This document shows, one piece after another, positions 45,781 to 54,216 of a stretch of 64,000 nt of DNA; the stretch's first letter is position 1; every line of letters starts with the position of its first letter. The notes beneath the pieces were generated by a model, which saw nothing but the letters and a program-made list of their open reading frames with translations, did not search any database and had not been told where the DNA came from. The translations under genes were made by a program, and so were the position numbers. Source of the DNA: an uncultured Litoreibacter sp. (GTDB lineage Bacteria; Pseudomonadota; Alphaproteobacteria; Rhodobacterales; Rhodobacteraceae); NCBI GenBank assembly GCA_947494435.1, contig CANLUY010000002.1, positions 496,001 through 560,000 of the forward strand. The letters are read 5' to 3'.

Positions 45781-47082
45781 ATGGATCGTTATTCAATCAA
45801 GCGCCTCTTGCCACGTAGCCTTTACGGTCGTGCAGCACTGATCTTGCTGGTGCCTATCGTTACCATTCAGCTTGTCGTGTCTTTTGCGTTCATTCAACGC
45901 CTCTATGAGGACGTCACCGTTCAGATGACGCAAAACATGGTGCCGCAGCTAGAGCTGATGTTAAAGACGGCACCTCTTGGCGAGTTGGCATTAACGGAAA
46001 GGGCGCAAACACTTCAATTGGAAGCACAGCTTCCTGGCGAACAGATCGAGCCGCGGGTCAGGTTTTATGATCTGTCCGGCCGAGCCGTTCGCGATACGCT
46101 GCGGATGCGATTTGATGAACTGACCGGGGTCGATCTTGTTGAAAACCGTAAGATGGTTCGGCTTGCCTTGCAGACGGAGGCTGGCATCATGGAAGTGGCG
46201 TTTCCTCGTAGTCGAGTTTCCGCGCGAAACCCACATCAACTGTTGGTTTTGATGCTGGCAACTGGTGCCTTGATGACGCTGATTGCCTATCTGTTCCTTC
46301 GCAATCAGCTGCGGCCCATCCGGCGTCTTGCAATCGCGGCTGAGGCGTTCGGCAAAGGGCAAATTCTGCCGTATTATCCATCTGGCGCAAATGAGGTACG
46401 TTCTGCGGGCGGGGCCTTCTTGAACATGCGCTCGCGGATTGAGCGACAAACGCAGCAGAGAACCCTTATGTTATCGGGTGTTAGTCATGATCTGCGCACG
46501 CCATTGACCCGCTTGAAGCTGGGCCTGTCGATGCAGGAACAGAGCAAAGACACAGATGCACTTTTGTCCGATGTCGGAGAGATGGAGAATCTGATCACCG
46601 CTTTTTTGGATTTTGCTCGTGCGGATGCCACGGAAGAGCTTGAACTCTGCGATTTGACCGAATTGATCACTGGTATCGTGTCAAATGCCCAAAGGGCAGA
46701 TCAGTCGGTAAAACTGGGGCAGACGCCCGATCATCCGCTTAATTTAAAACTACGTCCAATGGCCATAAAGCGCGCGCTTGAAAACCTGATTGGGAACGCG
46801 ACGAGGTACGGGACGAATGGACGTGTATCGGTCGACGCATTGGAAACTGCCGTTCGTATAACAGTAGAAGATGACGGTCCTGGAATTCCTGAAAGCCAGA
46901 GAGAAGAGGCGCTCAAGCCATTCGCACGCCTTGATGCATCACGAAACCAAAACAAAGGATCCGGCGTGGGCCTTGGTCTTGCAATCGCGGCAGATATTGC
47001 CCGCAGTCACGGTGGGTCCCTAAGGCTTGCAGAAAGTGAAGACTCAGGCGGATTAAGGGTTGAGTTCGTCTTGCCGCGCTAA
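45781..47082 (+). CDS. Sensor histidine kinase, EnvZ-like, orphan
   Basis: 433 residues. Two membrane helices (about 14-35 and 155-175) enclose a periplasmic domain of about 120 residues, followed by a HAMP linker, the HisKA box SHDLRTPLTR with H236, and HATPase motifs NATRYG, DDGPGIP and GSGVGLGLA. It is of the EnvZ type. No response regulator gene is beside it: the neighbours are the divergent metallo-hydrolase and a tRNA. Its partner must lie elsewhere. Confidence 0.9.
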   Translation: MDRYSIKRLLPRSLYGRAALILLVPIVTIQLVVSFAFIQRLYEDVTVQMTQNMVPQLELMLKTAPLGELALTERAQTLQLEAQLPGEQIEPRVRFYDLSGRAVRDTLRMRFDELTGVDLVENRKMVRLALQTEAGIMEVAFPRSRVSARNPHQLLVLMLATGALMTLIAYLFLRNQLRPIRRLAIAAEAFGKGQILPYYPSGANEVRSAGGAFLNMRSRIERQTQQRTLMLSGVSHDLRTPLTRLKLGLSMQEQSKDTDALLSDVGEMENLITAFLDFARADATEELELCDLTELITGIVSNAQRADQSVKLGQTPDHPLNLKLRPMAIKRALENLIGNATRYGTNGRVSVDALETAVRITVEDDGPGIPESQREEALKPFARLDASRNQNKGSGVGLGLAIAADIARSHGGSLRLAESEDSGGLRVEFVLPR

Positions 47083-47101
47083 AGCGCAAGGGGGTTGGAT
47101 T

Positions 47102-47178
47102 TGGTAGGCCCGGCAGGACTTGAACCCGCAACCAAAGCGTTATGAGCGCTCTGCTCTAACCAATTGAGCTACAGGCCC
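47102..47178 (-). tRNA. tRNA-Ile2 (CAT, lysidine-modified)
   Basis: 77 nt including CCA. Anticodon loop CTCATAA gives CAT. This could be read as tRNA-Met, but the acceptor stem GGGCCTG/CGGGCCT has C4-G69 and C5-G68, which in E. coli mark tRNA-Ile2 for TilS, and the anticodon arm GAGCGCTCATAACGCTTTG resembles E. coli ileX. The discriminator is A73. The G1-T72 wobble pair is unusual. It lies on the strand opposite the kinase gene, 20 bases from its stop. Confidence 0.85.
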
Positions 47179-47293
47179 AACCTTGTCATTTGGCTACCAG
47201 AGTTTGCTGCCGCGTCAAGTAGAAAGCCTCTGTTGCTTGATCGCGTGGACGTGTCTGCATAGAACGACATGGAAGACGAAAATAGGCAGAACC

Positions 47294-47734
47294 ATGCACA
47301 CAACCTATCTCTTGAAACGCTACATCATGGTGGCGGCGCTCACGATGGTCGCACTGGCGGTTCTTACGGTTGCGATGCAGGCATTTGTAGGTGTCCAAAT
47401 CGGTGGAGCGACCGGCATCGTCGCTGCCATTGTTCCAGCAATCGACGCGGGGCAGACATTCGCCAAAAGATGGGAAAAACGCCCGGAAAACGGCTATGCA
47501 TGGAAACTGGCGGCTGCTTTTGTGATGCTCAATTTCGCAGTAGGTCTGGTTTTCCTTGTAGTGGCCTCTGCCGTCCTTGGCGACATAGCAATGCTTCAGA
47601 GTGTCATCGTGCGCTTGGGCGTTCCCTTTATATTGCTGATCCTTCTTGCAGTCTTTTTGGTCTATTGGTGTGCGTCGCGATACTTTTTCGGGTTCGGTGC
47701 AAAGCAGCAGGTGCGCGCACAACAAACACGGTAA
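47294..47734 (+). CDS. ABZJ_00895-like membrane protein
   Basis: 146 residues from the ATG at 47294 (AGGCAG upstream). Four membrane helices at about 10-30, 32-52, 75-97 and 108-130. The arrangement, with an AFVGVQIGGATG segment and a short soluble loop DAGQTFAKRWEKRP between helices 2 and 3, resembles the ABZJ_00895 family of unknown function. It stands alone before purM by 77 bases. Confidence 0.6.
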   Translation: MHTTYLLKRYIMVAALTMVALAVLTVAMQAFVGVQIGGATGIVAAIVPAIDAGQTFAKRWEKRPENGYAWKLAAAFVMLNFAVGLVFLVVASAVLGDIAMLQSVIVRLGVPFILLILLAVFLVYWCASRYFFGFGAKQQVRAQQTR

Positions 47735-47811
47735 GTTCCAATCCAGTCGTGGACTCTGCCAAATAGGCTTGATAGTTGGCGTCCAACTGTCAGATTGCCG
47801 GAAAAACTGCC

Positions 47812-48861
47812 ATGACCGATGCCAAAAAGAACGGATTGACCTATGCCGATGCTGGGGTCGATATCGACGCTGGCAATGCTTTGGTCGACCGGATCAAACC
47901 CGCCGCTGCCGCAACAAAACGCTCCGGCGTGATGGAAGGCCTCGGTGGCTTCGGAGCTTTATTCGATTTGAAGGCGGCCGGATATAGTGATCCAATTCTT
48001 GTTGGCGCGACCGACGGTGTCGGTACGAAGCTGCGGATCGCAATTGATACAGGGCTTTATGACACAATAGGTATCGACCTTGTTGCCATGTGCGTAAATG
48101 ATCTGGTTTGCCAAGGCGCAGAGCCTTTGTTTTTCTTGGACTATTTCGCAACTGGAAAGCTCGATCTAGATGCCGCGACATCCATCATCAATGGCATCGC
48201 AGAGGGCTGTAAACGCTCTGGATGCGCGCTGATCGGTGGCGAAACAGCCGAGATGCCGGGCATGTACAGCGAAGGCGACTTTGATCTCGCTGGATTTGCC
48301 GTCGGGGCAATGGAACGCGGCACCGCATTACCGTCCGGAGTTCAAGAAGGTGACGTCCTGCTGGGCCTCGCATCCGATGGGGTCCATTCCAATGGCTATT
48401 CTTTGGTTAGACGTGTGGTCGAACATTCAGGCCTTTCGTGGGATGCGGATGCACCCTTCACTGACGGGTCCTTAGGGGCCGCGCTACTCGCGCCGACACG
48501 GCTTTATGTCACCCAAGCGCTTGCGGCTGTCAGGGCAGGGGGCGTTCACGCGCTCGCTCACATCACCGGTGGTGGTTTGACCGAAAACCTGCCGCGAGTC
48601 CTTCCTGACGGTATGGGCGTCCGCATTGATCTGGACGCTTGGGATTTGCCGCCGGTTTTCGATTGGATGGCAGACGTTGGCGGGATTGCCCAAGATGAGA
48701 TGTTAAAAACCTTCAATTCCGGAATTGGCATGGTCTTGGTTGTCGACAGCGCGCGCGCGGACGAGCTTGCCAAGCTTCTTGTTGATTTGGGCGAGACTGT
48801 CCACCGGATCGGTCATGTGACCAATACTGAAGGCGTAGTTTACACAGGCAAACTGCTTTGA
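47812..48861 (+). CDS. purM: Phosphoribosylformylglycinamidine cyclo-ligase
   Basis: 349 residues from the ATG at 47812. PurM closes FGAM to AIR in purine synthesis. [14 protein letters not shown] at the N-terminus, [11 protein letters not shown] and [11 protein letters not shown] are family landmarks. The stop overlaps the TTG start of purN, so the two are co-translated. Confidence 0.96.
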   Translation: MTDAKKNGLTYADAGVDIDAGNALVDRIKPAAAATKRSGVMEGLGGFGALFDLKAAGYSDPILVGATDGVGTKLRIAIDTGLYDTIGIDLVAMCVNDLVCQGAEPLFFLDYFATGKLDLDAATSIINGIAEGCKRSGCALIGGETAEMPGMYSEGDFDLAGFAVGAMERGTALPSGVQEGDVLLGLASDGVHSNGYSLVRRVVEHSGLSWDADAPFTDGSLGAALLAPTRLYVTQALAAVRAGGVHALAHITGGGLTENLPRVLPDGMGVRIDLDAWDLPPVFDWMADVGGIAQDEMLKTFNSGIGMVLVVDSARADELAKLLVDLGETVHRIGHVTNTEGVVYTGKLL

Positions 48862-49460
48862 AGAATGTCGCCATTTTGATCTCCGGCGGGGGCTCTAACA
48901 TGGTCAAGCTTGTAGAAAGTATGGCAGCAGACCACCCCGCACGGCCTTGCCTTGTCATGGCAAATGACCCTCACGCCGGTGGATTGGAAAAAGCCCGACA
49001 GATGGGCGTAGCGACTGCGGCCGTAGATCACACGGCCTTCGGAAAAGACCGTGAAGCGTTCGAGGTCAAACTCAACACTCATCTTGAAGCCGCAAAAACG
49101 GATATCATCTGCTTGGCCGGCTTCATGCGTGTTCTAACACCGTCTTTTATGGAGAAGTGGTCAGGCCGAATGCTCAATATACACCCATCACTTTTGCCGA
49201 AATACAAAGGCCTCCACACACACGCGCGTGCATTGGACGCAGGAGATAAGCAGGCGGGCTGCACTGTCCACGAAGCGACTGCAGAGCTCGATGGGGGACC
49301 GATTCTTTGTCAGGCCAGTTTGACGATTGAGCATGGTGAAACTGAGGATACACTGGCCGCGAAAGTTCTGAGATTAGAGCATATCATCTATCCCGAGACA
49401 CTGCGCCGTTTCGCGTCTGGCGACAAAGCGCGGATTGACCATGCAATTGACGCTACGTGA
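48858..49460 (+). CDS. purN: Phosphoribosylglycinamide formyltransferase
   Basis: 200 residues starting at TTG (48858), which overlaps the purM stop as TTGA. The next in-frame starts would lose the SGGGSNM nucleotide-binding loop, so TTG is required. PurN transfers formyl from 10-formyl-THF to GAR. The catalytic [12 protein letters not shown] and the Asp in [13 protein letters not shown] are present. Confidence 0.96.
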   Translation: MKNVAILISGGGSNMVKLVESMAADHPARPCLVMANDPHAGGLEKARQMGVATAAVDHTAFGKDREAFEVKLNTHLEAAKTDIICLAGFMRVLTPSFMEKWSGRMLNIHPSLLPKYKGLHTHARALDAGDKQAGCTVHEATAELDGGPILCQASLTIEHGETEDTLAAKVLRLEHIIYPETLRRFASGDKARIDHAIDAT

Positions 49461-49549
49461 GTAGCACACCCTTTCTTTTTCTGGTGTAACAGCGTATGCG
49501 TTGACGCCTGGGGGCGGCCTAGAACAAGATTAAGAACGACCGGACTCAT

Positions 49550-50713
49550 ATGAAGACCATCACCACTACCGAAGAGCTTGCCGCGTATTGCGCGCATGCT
49601 GCCAAGTTTGACTATGTCACCGTAGATACGGAGTTCCTGCGGGAGCGCACATATTACGCCAAACTCTGCTTGATCCAGCTGGCTGTTGCTGGCGATGACA
49701 TTGAGCAGGACGCGGTTTTGGTCGATCCGATTGCCGGTAAAGACATGTCCCTTGAGCCACTTTTCGATCTCTTTCGAGACGAGGCTGTCGTCAAAGTATT
49801 TCATGCCGCGCGACAAGATCTGGAAATTTTCTATGTTGAAGGAAATGTTATCCCAGCGCCATTGTTTGACACACAAGTCGCCGCGATGGTTTGTAATTTT
49901 GGCGAGCAGGTCGGTTATGAAACGCTCGTTCGCAAGATTGCAAAATCCAGCGTAGATAAATCTTCTCGCTTCACGGATTGGTCGCGTAGACCGCTATCTG
50001 ATGCGCAGAAGAACTACGCGTTGGCCGACGTGACCCATTTGCGTGAAATCTATGAGTATCTGTCCAAACGGCTGGATCGCACAAATCGCAAGCCTTGGGT
50101 CGAAGAAGAGATGGCCATTCTGCGCGCGCCGGACACTTATGTGATTGAGCCGTCGCAAGCCTGGAAGCGGGTGAAGGTTCGTACAAACGCACCTAAGTTC
50201 TTGGCGCTCGTGCGGGAGCTTGCGCAGTTCCGCGAGAACTATGCTCAGACCAAAAATGTCCCTCGCAGTCGTGTTTTCAAAGATGATGCATTGTTGGAGC
50301 TTGCGTCCACAAAGCCAAAATCTGCAAATGACCTCGGCAAGTCGCGTCTTTTGCTGCGTGAAGCGCGGAAAGGTGACATCGCGGAAGGCATACTTGCCGC
50401 AGTTGATGCTGGTCTGAACTGCCCTCCAGACGAGATGCCGAAAGCGCCTGCGCCGCGCGACAAGAGCGCGATTAACGCGGCTCTTGCGGATTTACTGCGT
50501 GTACTACTTAAAGCGAAGGCTGAAGAAGCAGGAGTCGCGCAAAAGCTGATTGCAACCGCCTCCGATTTGGATGCGATTGCGATGGGTGATCGTGACGGAT
50601 TAGCACTTTCCGGTTGGCGCGGGAAGGTTTTCGGGGATGACGCTATGCGTCTTTGCCGTGGCGAAGTCGCGCTGACAGCCGATCAATCAACCGTCAAAAT
50701 CATCGAGCTTTAA
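49550..50713 (+). CDS. rnd: Ribonuclease D
   Basis: 387 residues. 3'-5' exonuclease for tRNA maturation. The DEDDy residues are in VDTEFLRE, FHAARQDLEIF and the Tyr/Asp of KNYALADV. A HRDC domain follows (about 205-285), and a second helical domain to the C-terminus. It stands 89 bases after purN. Its stop shares a TTAA palindrome with the convergent lipoprotein gene. Confidence 0.93.
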   Translation: MKTITTTEELAAYCAHAAKFDYVTVDTEFLRERTYYAKLCLIQLAVAGDDIEQDAVLVDPIAGKDMSLEPLFDLFRDEAVVKVFHAARQDLEIFYVEGNVIPAPLFDTQVAAMVCNFGEQVGYETLVRKIAKSSVDKSSRFTDWSRRPLSDAQKNYALADVTHLREIYEYLSKRLDRTNRKPWVEEEMAILRAPDTYVIEPSQAWKRVKVRTNAPKFLALVRELAQFRENYAQTKNVPRSRVFKDDALLELASTKPKSANDLGKSRLLLREARKGDIAEGILAAVDAGLNCPPDEMPKAPAPRDKSAINAALADLLRVLLKAKAEEAGVAQKLIATASDLDAIAMGDRDGLALSGWRGKVFGDDAMRLCRGEVALTADQSTVKIIEL

Positions 50714-51168
50714 CGGCGGACGGTTCGCGTATTGCGCGCACCAACGACAGAGATGCTTCTGACACCTTGGAGTGCAATGTTGCTGAGCGACGCTCCGGCG
50801 ATAATTTCACGGGATTGCTGTGTAGACTGTCTGCGTGGCCCAAGAGGGGGTACAACGCGGAACTCAAACACGACCGCTGACGGATCAGAAGACTTGACCC
50901 GCACCAGTTCTGCATCCCAATAGCCTTGGATTGGCGGCAAACCAACAGCCCGTACGATTGCACCACTCGGTGTCGCATCGACGGCAAGCTCCGTGACCTG
51001 ATCGACATAGCGTCGACCGTCGCGCGTAATGGCGGGATCAGCCGCAACAGTTACAACCTCAGAGCGATCACGCCCAAACCAGTTCACAGGGTTCAATCGG
51101 CTTGAACAGGCACTGACGGTCAACGTAGCGGCGACAAGAGCCAGAACGGCATTGGTTTTACGTTTCAC
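50710..51168 (-). CDS. Predicted lipoprotein
   Basis: 152 residues from a GTG at 51168 with AGGTGAG six bases upstream; the longer ATG frame at 51249 is not needed. The signal peptide KTNAVLALVAATLTVSAC has the lipobox Val-Ser-Ala-Cys, so it is lipid-anchored. The mature part contains repeated short beta-type segments and no catalytic motif I recognise. The end is shared as TTAA with rnd. Confidence 0.72.
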   Translation of the reverse strand: MKRKTNAVLALVAATLTVSACSSRLNPVNWFGRDRSEVVTVAADPAITRDGRRYVDQVTELAVDATPSGAIVRAVGLPPIQGYWDAELVRVKSSDPSAVVFEFRVVPPLGPRRQSTQQSREIIAGASLSNIALQGVRSISVVGARNTRTVRR

Positions 51169-51316
51169 TATGATCTCACCTGACGTTGTGCCCAATTCTA
51201 TGGTGCTTGGCCTCAGAGGTAGCGCATCGTCTCGAATTTGGAAAGTCAAACGTGGTGGACCCGCCAGATAGGCGCGCTATACCACGAAGGAACAAGATAT
51301 GCTGAAGGGCAGGCCA

Positions 51317-51724
51317 ATGGCGCAAGATAAGTTTGAAGATATCGTCGAGACGTTTGATTTCTTGGACGATTGGGAAGATCGCTACCGCGAGGTGATAGAT
51401 CTTGGCAAAGCCATGCCGCCTTTAGATGATGCCTTGAAAGTTCCTGCGACCAAAGTCGACGGTTGTGCAAGCCAGGTTTGGCTGCACCCAACGATTGATG
51501 GTGGCACATTTACGTTCGAAGGAGAAAGCGACGCAATGATCGTGCGTGGCCTGATTGCTGTCTTACATGCGCTCTACAGTGGCCTTCCGGTGAAAGAGGT
51601 GAATGGCGTCGATGCGATAGCAGAGCTGGGTCGTCTTGGATTGAACGACCATCTTTCTGCACAACGCTCAAACGGGCTACGTGCGATGGTTGAGCGCATC
51701 AGGGCTGTTGCCGCCGCTGCTTAA
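51317..51724 (+). CDS. sufE: SufE family cysteine desulfuration protein
   Basis: 135 residues from ATG 51317 (MAQDKFEDIVETF); ATG 51299 adds six residues. SufE takes persulfide from the desulfurase SufS and passes it to the SufBCD scaffold. The acceptor cysteine is in VDGCASQVW. The gene stands apart from other suf genes. Its stop overlaps the DUF1638 stop by four bases as TTAA. Confidence 0.92.
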   Translation: MAQDKFEDIVETFDFLDDWEDRYREVIDLGKAMPPLDDALKVPATKVDGCASQVWLHPTIDGGTFTFEGESDAMIVRGLIAVLHALYSGLPVKEVNGVDAIAELGRLGLNDHLSAQRSNGLRAMVERIRAVAAAA

Positions 51725-52359
51725 AGCTCCTCCAACGAAGTCTTCAGGTCGCCGTACCCCGTGAAACGGTATTCATAAGGAAGGTCTAGAAAGGCTGCGC
51801 AGTCGCGGGCTTTTGCTTCAAGCGCAGGGTCTTCAATCTGGGCTTGATAAACCAGCTTGTCATAATGCGCGAAATACATGTCCCTCAAGGTCTTGGCGAC
51901 GTCCGGAGCGCGATCAAGCCCGAGCGGTTTGGTGACGAATGCGTCGAACTGTCTGACGAGAAAATCAGTGAGGTAGAAGGCCGTGAACTCTTCACGCTCG
52001 GCAAATGCCTCGTTGCCTTCAAAGAAGCTGTAGCAATGGGGGCCTTCCACCATGCTGACACCTAGTTCATTGCAGGCTGTTTCGAGTTGTCCGCCTGTCC
52101 CACAATCCGCGTAAACGACAAAGATTTGAGCGAAGTCGTCACGATGTTTTGCAACTGCGTCTCGCACAGCGGGAACAATTTTTTCGGGTGTGTTGTGATA
52201 AATGGCGGGTAGACAGGCGAGCGTCATGTGGTCCCAGCCATTCGCTTCTTTAATCGCAAGAATTTCACGTGCTAGTGCGCCGCAGGCCAATAGAAGGATT
52301 TCGCCAGTGCGCGTAGGAGCAAGCCCCGTTTCGGTCAGTGTGTTGTCACTCGGGATCAT
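51721..52359 (-). CDS. DUF1638 domain-containing protein
   Basis: 212 residues of DUF1638. Cysteines in LLACGALAREI, YADCGTGG and the C in GPHCYSF are the family hallmark and could bind metal or corrinoid. DUF1638 genes usually lie near corrinoid methyltransferase genes, and here the corrinoid protein and homocysteine methyltransferase are within 3 kb on the same strand. I recall that genetic fitness work in Roseobacter relatives linked DUF1638 to methionine synthesis; that should be checked. A role in supporting the split methionine synthase is the best inference. Confidence 0.85.
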   Translation of the reverse strand: MIPSDNTLTETGLAPTRTGEILLLACGALAREILAIKEANGWDHMTLACLPAIYHNTPEKIVPAVRDAVAKHRDDFAQIFVVYADCGTGGQLETACNELGVSMVEGPHCYSFFEGNEAFAEREEFTAFYLTDFLVRQFDAFVTKPLGLDRAPDVAKTLRDMYFAHYDKLVYQAQIEDPALEAKARDCAAFLDLPYEYRFTGYGDLKTSLEEL

Positions 52360-52540
52360 CGCGCTCTAGCCGTTTGTGAAGGTGTCGGATCAACAATCCT
52401 GCTAACATGGCAAGTGGCAACAGCAATGCAACGCCGCCTGCGGCTGCTCCTTGTGGTTGTATCTGTGAAAACAGAAACACCGTCAAACCTGCAGCGGTGA
52501 TGGCATAGCAAAGGATCAAGGCGAGGCGCGTGAACGGCAT
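52346..52540 (-). CDS. Small two-helix membrane protein
   Basis: 64 residues with two hydrophobic helices (about 5-25 and 32-50) and a charged tail RHLHKRLERDDPE. The last 14 bases overlap the DUF1638 start in another frame, so the two are translationally coupled. Family unknown. It lies 26 bases after the GST gene. Its coupling to DUF1638 hints at a joint role but gives no function. Confidence 0.65.
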   Translation of the reverse strand: MPFTRLALILCYAITAAGLTVFLFSQIQPQGAAAGGVALLLPLAMLAGLLIRHLHKRLERDDPE

Positions 52541-52566
52541 GGTAATTTGAGCGTCCTTTCGACTTC

Positions 52567-53187
52567 TTAGATATGCATCTTCAGGGCCGATGCAACGGAT
52601 GGGCGTTTAGCCATCATGCTTAGAAACGCGCTCAGTCGGGGATATCGCGACATGTCTGCACCGTCACCGGCAAACCATCGTGCGATTGTGAATAGATAAA
52701 TGTCAGCGCTGGTGAACTGATCACCCATTGCAAAGGGACCGACGAGATAATCATTTTCAATCAGGTCAGCATTCTCAGATATGTTCTGCGCAACTTTTGC
52801 CTGCATTGCCGGATATGTGTCAGGGTCATCTGACCAGCGATGGCCACGCATTTTATGTGCGTGATTGATATGAACAGTTGCGGCTAGAAACAGAAATAGC
52901 TCTTCCATCTTCGCGCGCTGCCACGGATCTTGCGGGGTCAGCGCGGCCTCCGGATGGCACGCGGAAATGTAGTTCAGCATTGCCGCGGTTTCAGTCAGGA
53001 TGCCTTGTTCAGTCTCAAGCGCCGGCACGCGTCCTTTTGGATTTATGGCCAGATAGGTGTCTTGCGTCTGTTCAGCTTTGCTGAAGTCTATCCAATGCAA
53101 TTCATATGACGCATTCGCTTCGTTCAACGCGATATGCGGAGCGAGCGCGACAGTCCCTTTAGCGAGGTGAAGGCGAAGTTCAGACAT
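52567..53187 (-). CDS. Glutathione S-transferase family protein
   Basis: 206 residues from ATG 53187 (an ATG at 53193 is possible). Thioredoxin-like N-terminal domain with INPKGRVPALET, then the helical GST C-terminal domain. It has the cis-Pro before Ala-Leu. Substrate is unknown. It is first in a unit GST, small membrane protein, DUF1638. Confidence 0.87.
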   Translation of the reverse strand: MSELRLHLAKGTVALAPHIALNEANASYELHWIDFSKAEQTQDTYLAINPKGRVPALETEQGILTETAAMLNYISACHPEAALTPQDPWQRAKMEELFLFLAATVHINHAHKMRGHRWSDDPDTYPAMQAKVAQNISENADLIENDYLVGPFAMGDQFTSADIYLFTIARWFAGDGADMSRYPRLSAFLSMMAKRPSVASALKMHI

Positions 53188-53280
53188 GGTCATCCTTTCG
53201 TTTTTGAGAATATTCAGAGTGCATCATGATCAATTCAGCACGTCCAGTTCAAATCACGCAAAGCAAGATATGCTTTTGCA

Positions 53281-53314
53281 AAAAGAAAGCCCCGCTGCGA
53301 GATGCAGCAGGGCT
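53281..53314 (-). terminator. Terminator of the corrinoid protein gene
   Basis: On the minus strand AGCCCTGCTGC pairs with GCAGCGGGGCT (one G-T pair), an 11-bp stem with a 5-nt loop, followed by TTCTTTTT. It separates the corrinoid protein gene from the GST unit. Confidence 0.9.
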
Positions 53315-53337
53315 AAATCAGTCATTAAAGCTGATGC

Positions 53338-54042
53338 TTAGCCAGCTGCGAGCTGGTTGTGCTTGCGCGCCATGAATTCTTTTGCCGTTTCAACGGCGAC
53401 AGCTGCGTCCCGGCAATAGGCGTCAGCGCCAATGGCTTTACCGAACTCTTCGTTTAACGGCGCACCGCCGACCAACACGGTGTAATCATCCCTGCGGCCT
53501 TTCTCGACCAACTGATCGATGACGACTTTCATGTAAGGCATCGTTGTCGTCAGCAGGGCGGACATGCCCAAAATGTCTGGCTGTTCCGCGTCGAGTGCAG
53601 CGAAGTAGTCTTCGACTGAGTTGTTGATCCCAAGATCAACAATCTCAAATCCCGCACCTTCCATCATCATACCTACAAGGTTTTTGCCGATATCGTGGAT
53701 GTCACCTTTGACGGTTCCAATCACCATCTTCCCGACACGCGGTGCGCCCGTCTCTGCGAGGAGAGGTTTAAGAATAGCCATGCCGCCCTTCATAGCATTG
53801 GCGGCCAACAAGACTTCTGGCACAAACAAAATACCATCGCGGAAGTCGTTGCCGACAATGGTCATGCCGCCCACGAGGGCTTTGGTCAGAATGTCGTAGG
53901 GCTCCCACTTGCGCTCCAGAAGAATGTTTACACCTTCCTCGATTTCCTCTTTGAGGCCATCGTACAGGTCGTCAAACATTTGGGCGACAAGCTCTTCGTC
54001 GTCCAGTTCGCTGAGGATGATGTCGTCTTCTTCGTCTGACAT
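53338..54042 (-). CDS. Corrinoid (B12)-binding protein, methyltransferase/methionine synthase module
   Basis: 234 residues with two parts: a helical cap (about 15-95) and a cobalamin-binding Rossmann domain with the DxHxxG motif GDIHDIGKNLV and the GMSALLTTT loop. This is the corrinoid module found in MtbC/MtaC proteins and in MetH. With the homocysteine methyltransferase gene directly upstream on the same strand, it most likely carries the methyl group in a split cobalamin-dependent methionine synthase. The pterin-binding part is not in the window. The N-terminal 20 residues are strongly acidic. Confidence 0.88.
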   Translation of the reverse strand: MSDEEDDIILSELDDEELVAQMFDDLYDGLKEEIEEGVNILLERKWEPYDILTKALVGGMTIVGNDFRDGILFVPEVLLAANAMKGGMAILKPLLAETGAPRVGKMVIGTVKGDIHDIGKNLVGMMMEGAGFEIVDLGINNSVEDYFAALDAEQPDILGMSALLTTTMPYMKVVIDQLVEKGRRDDYTVLVGGAPLNEEFGKAIGADAYCRDAAVAVETAKEFMARKHNQLAAG

Positions 54043-54125
54043 GGGTACGCCCTTCGCTAGTCTATTGTCCCGAGTGTTGGACTTATCTTCTTAAGTTTGC
54101 AGTTTGATTTACGACATCACCTAAG

Positions 54126-54143
54126 CTGGGACCGACGTCCCAG
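54126..54143. other. Hairpin between bmt and the corrinoid gene
   Basis: CTGGGAC-CGAC-GTCCCAG is a perfect 7-bp inverted repeat with a 4-nt loop in the 174-base gap. It has no T run, so a leader hairpin or operator before the corrinoid gene is likelier than termination. Confidence 0.4.
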
Positions 54144-54216
54144 ATGCGCAATCCAGCGTGGCACTCGTTTTTGATCGAAGTGTCTTGGATGTCTGCCGCA
54201 ATATGTTTTCACCGGA

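Noticed and set aside
47102-47178. Elongator tRNA-Met
   Set aside because: Anticodon is CAT, but acceptor stem C4-G69 and C5-G68 and the anticodon arm fit tRNA-Ile2.
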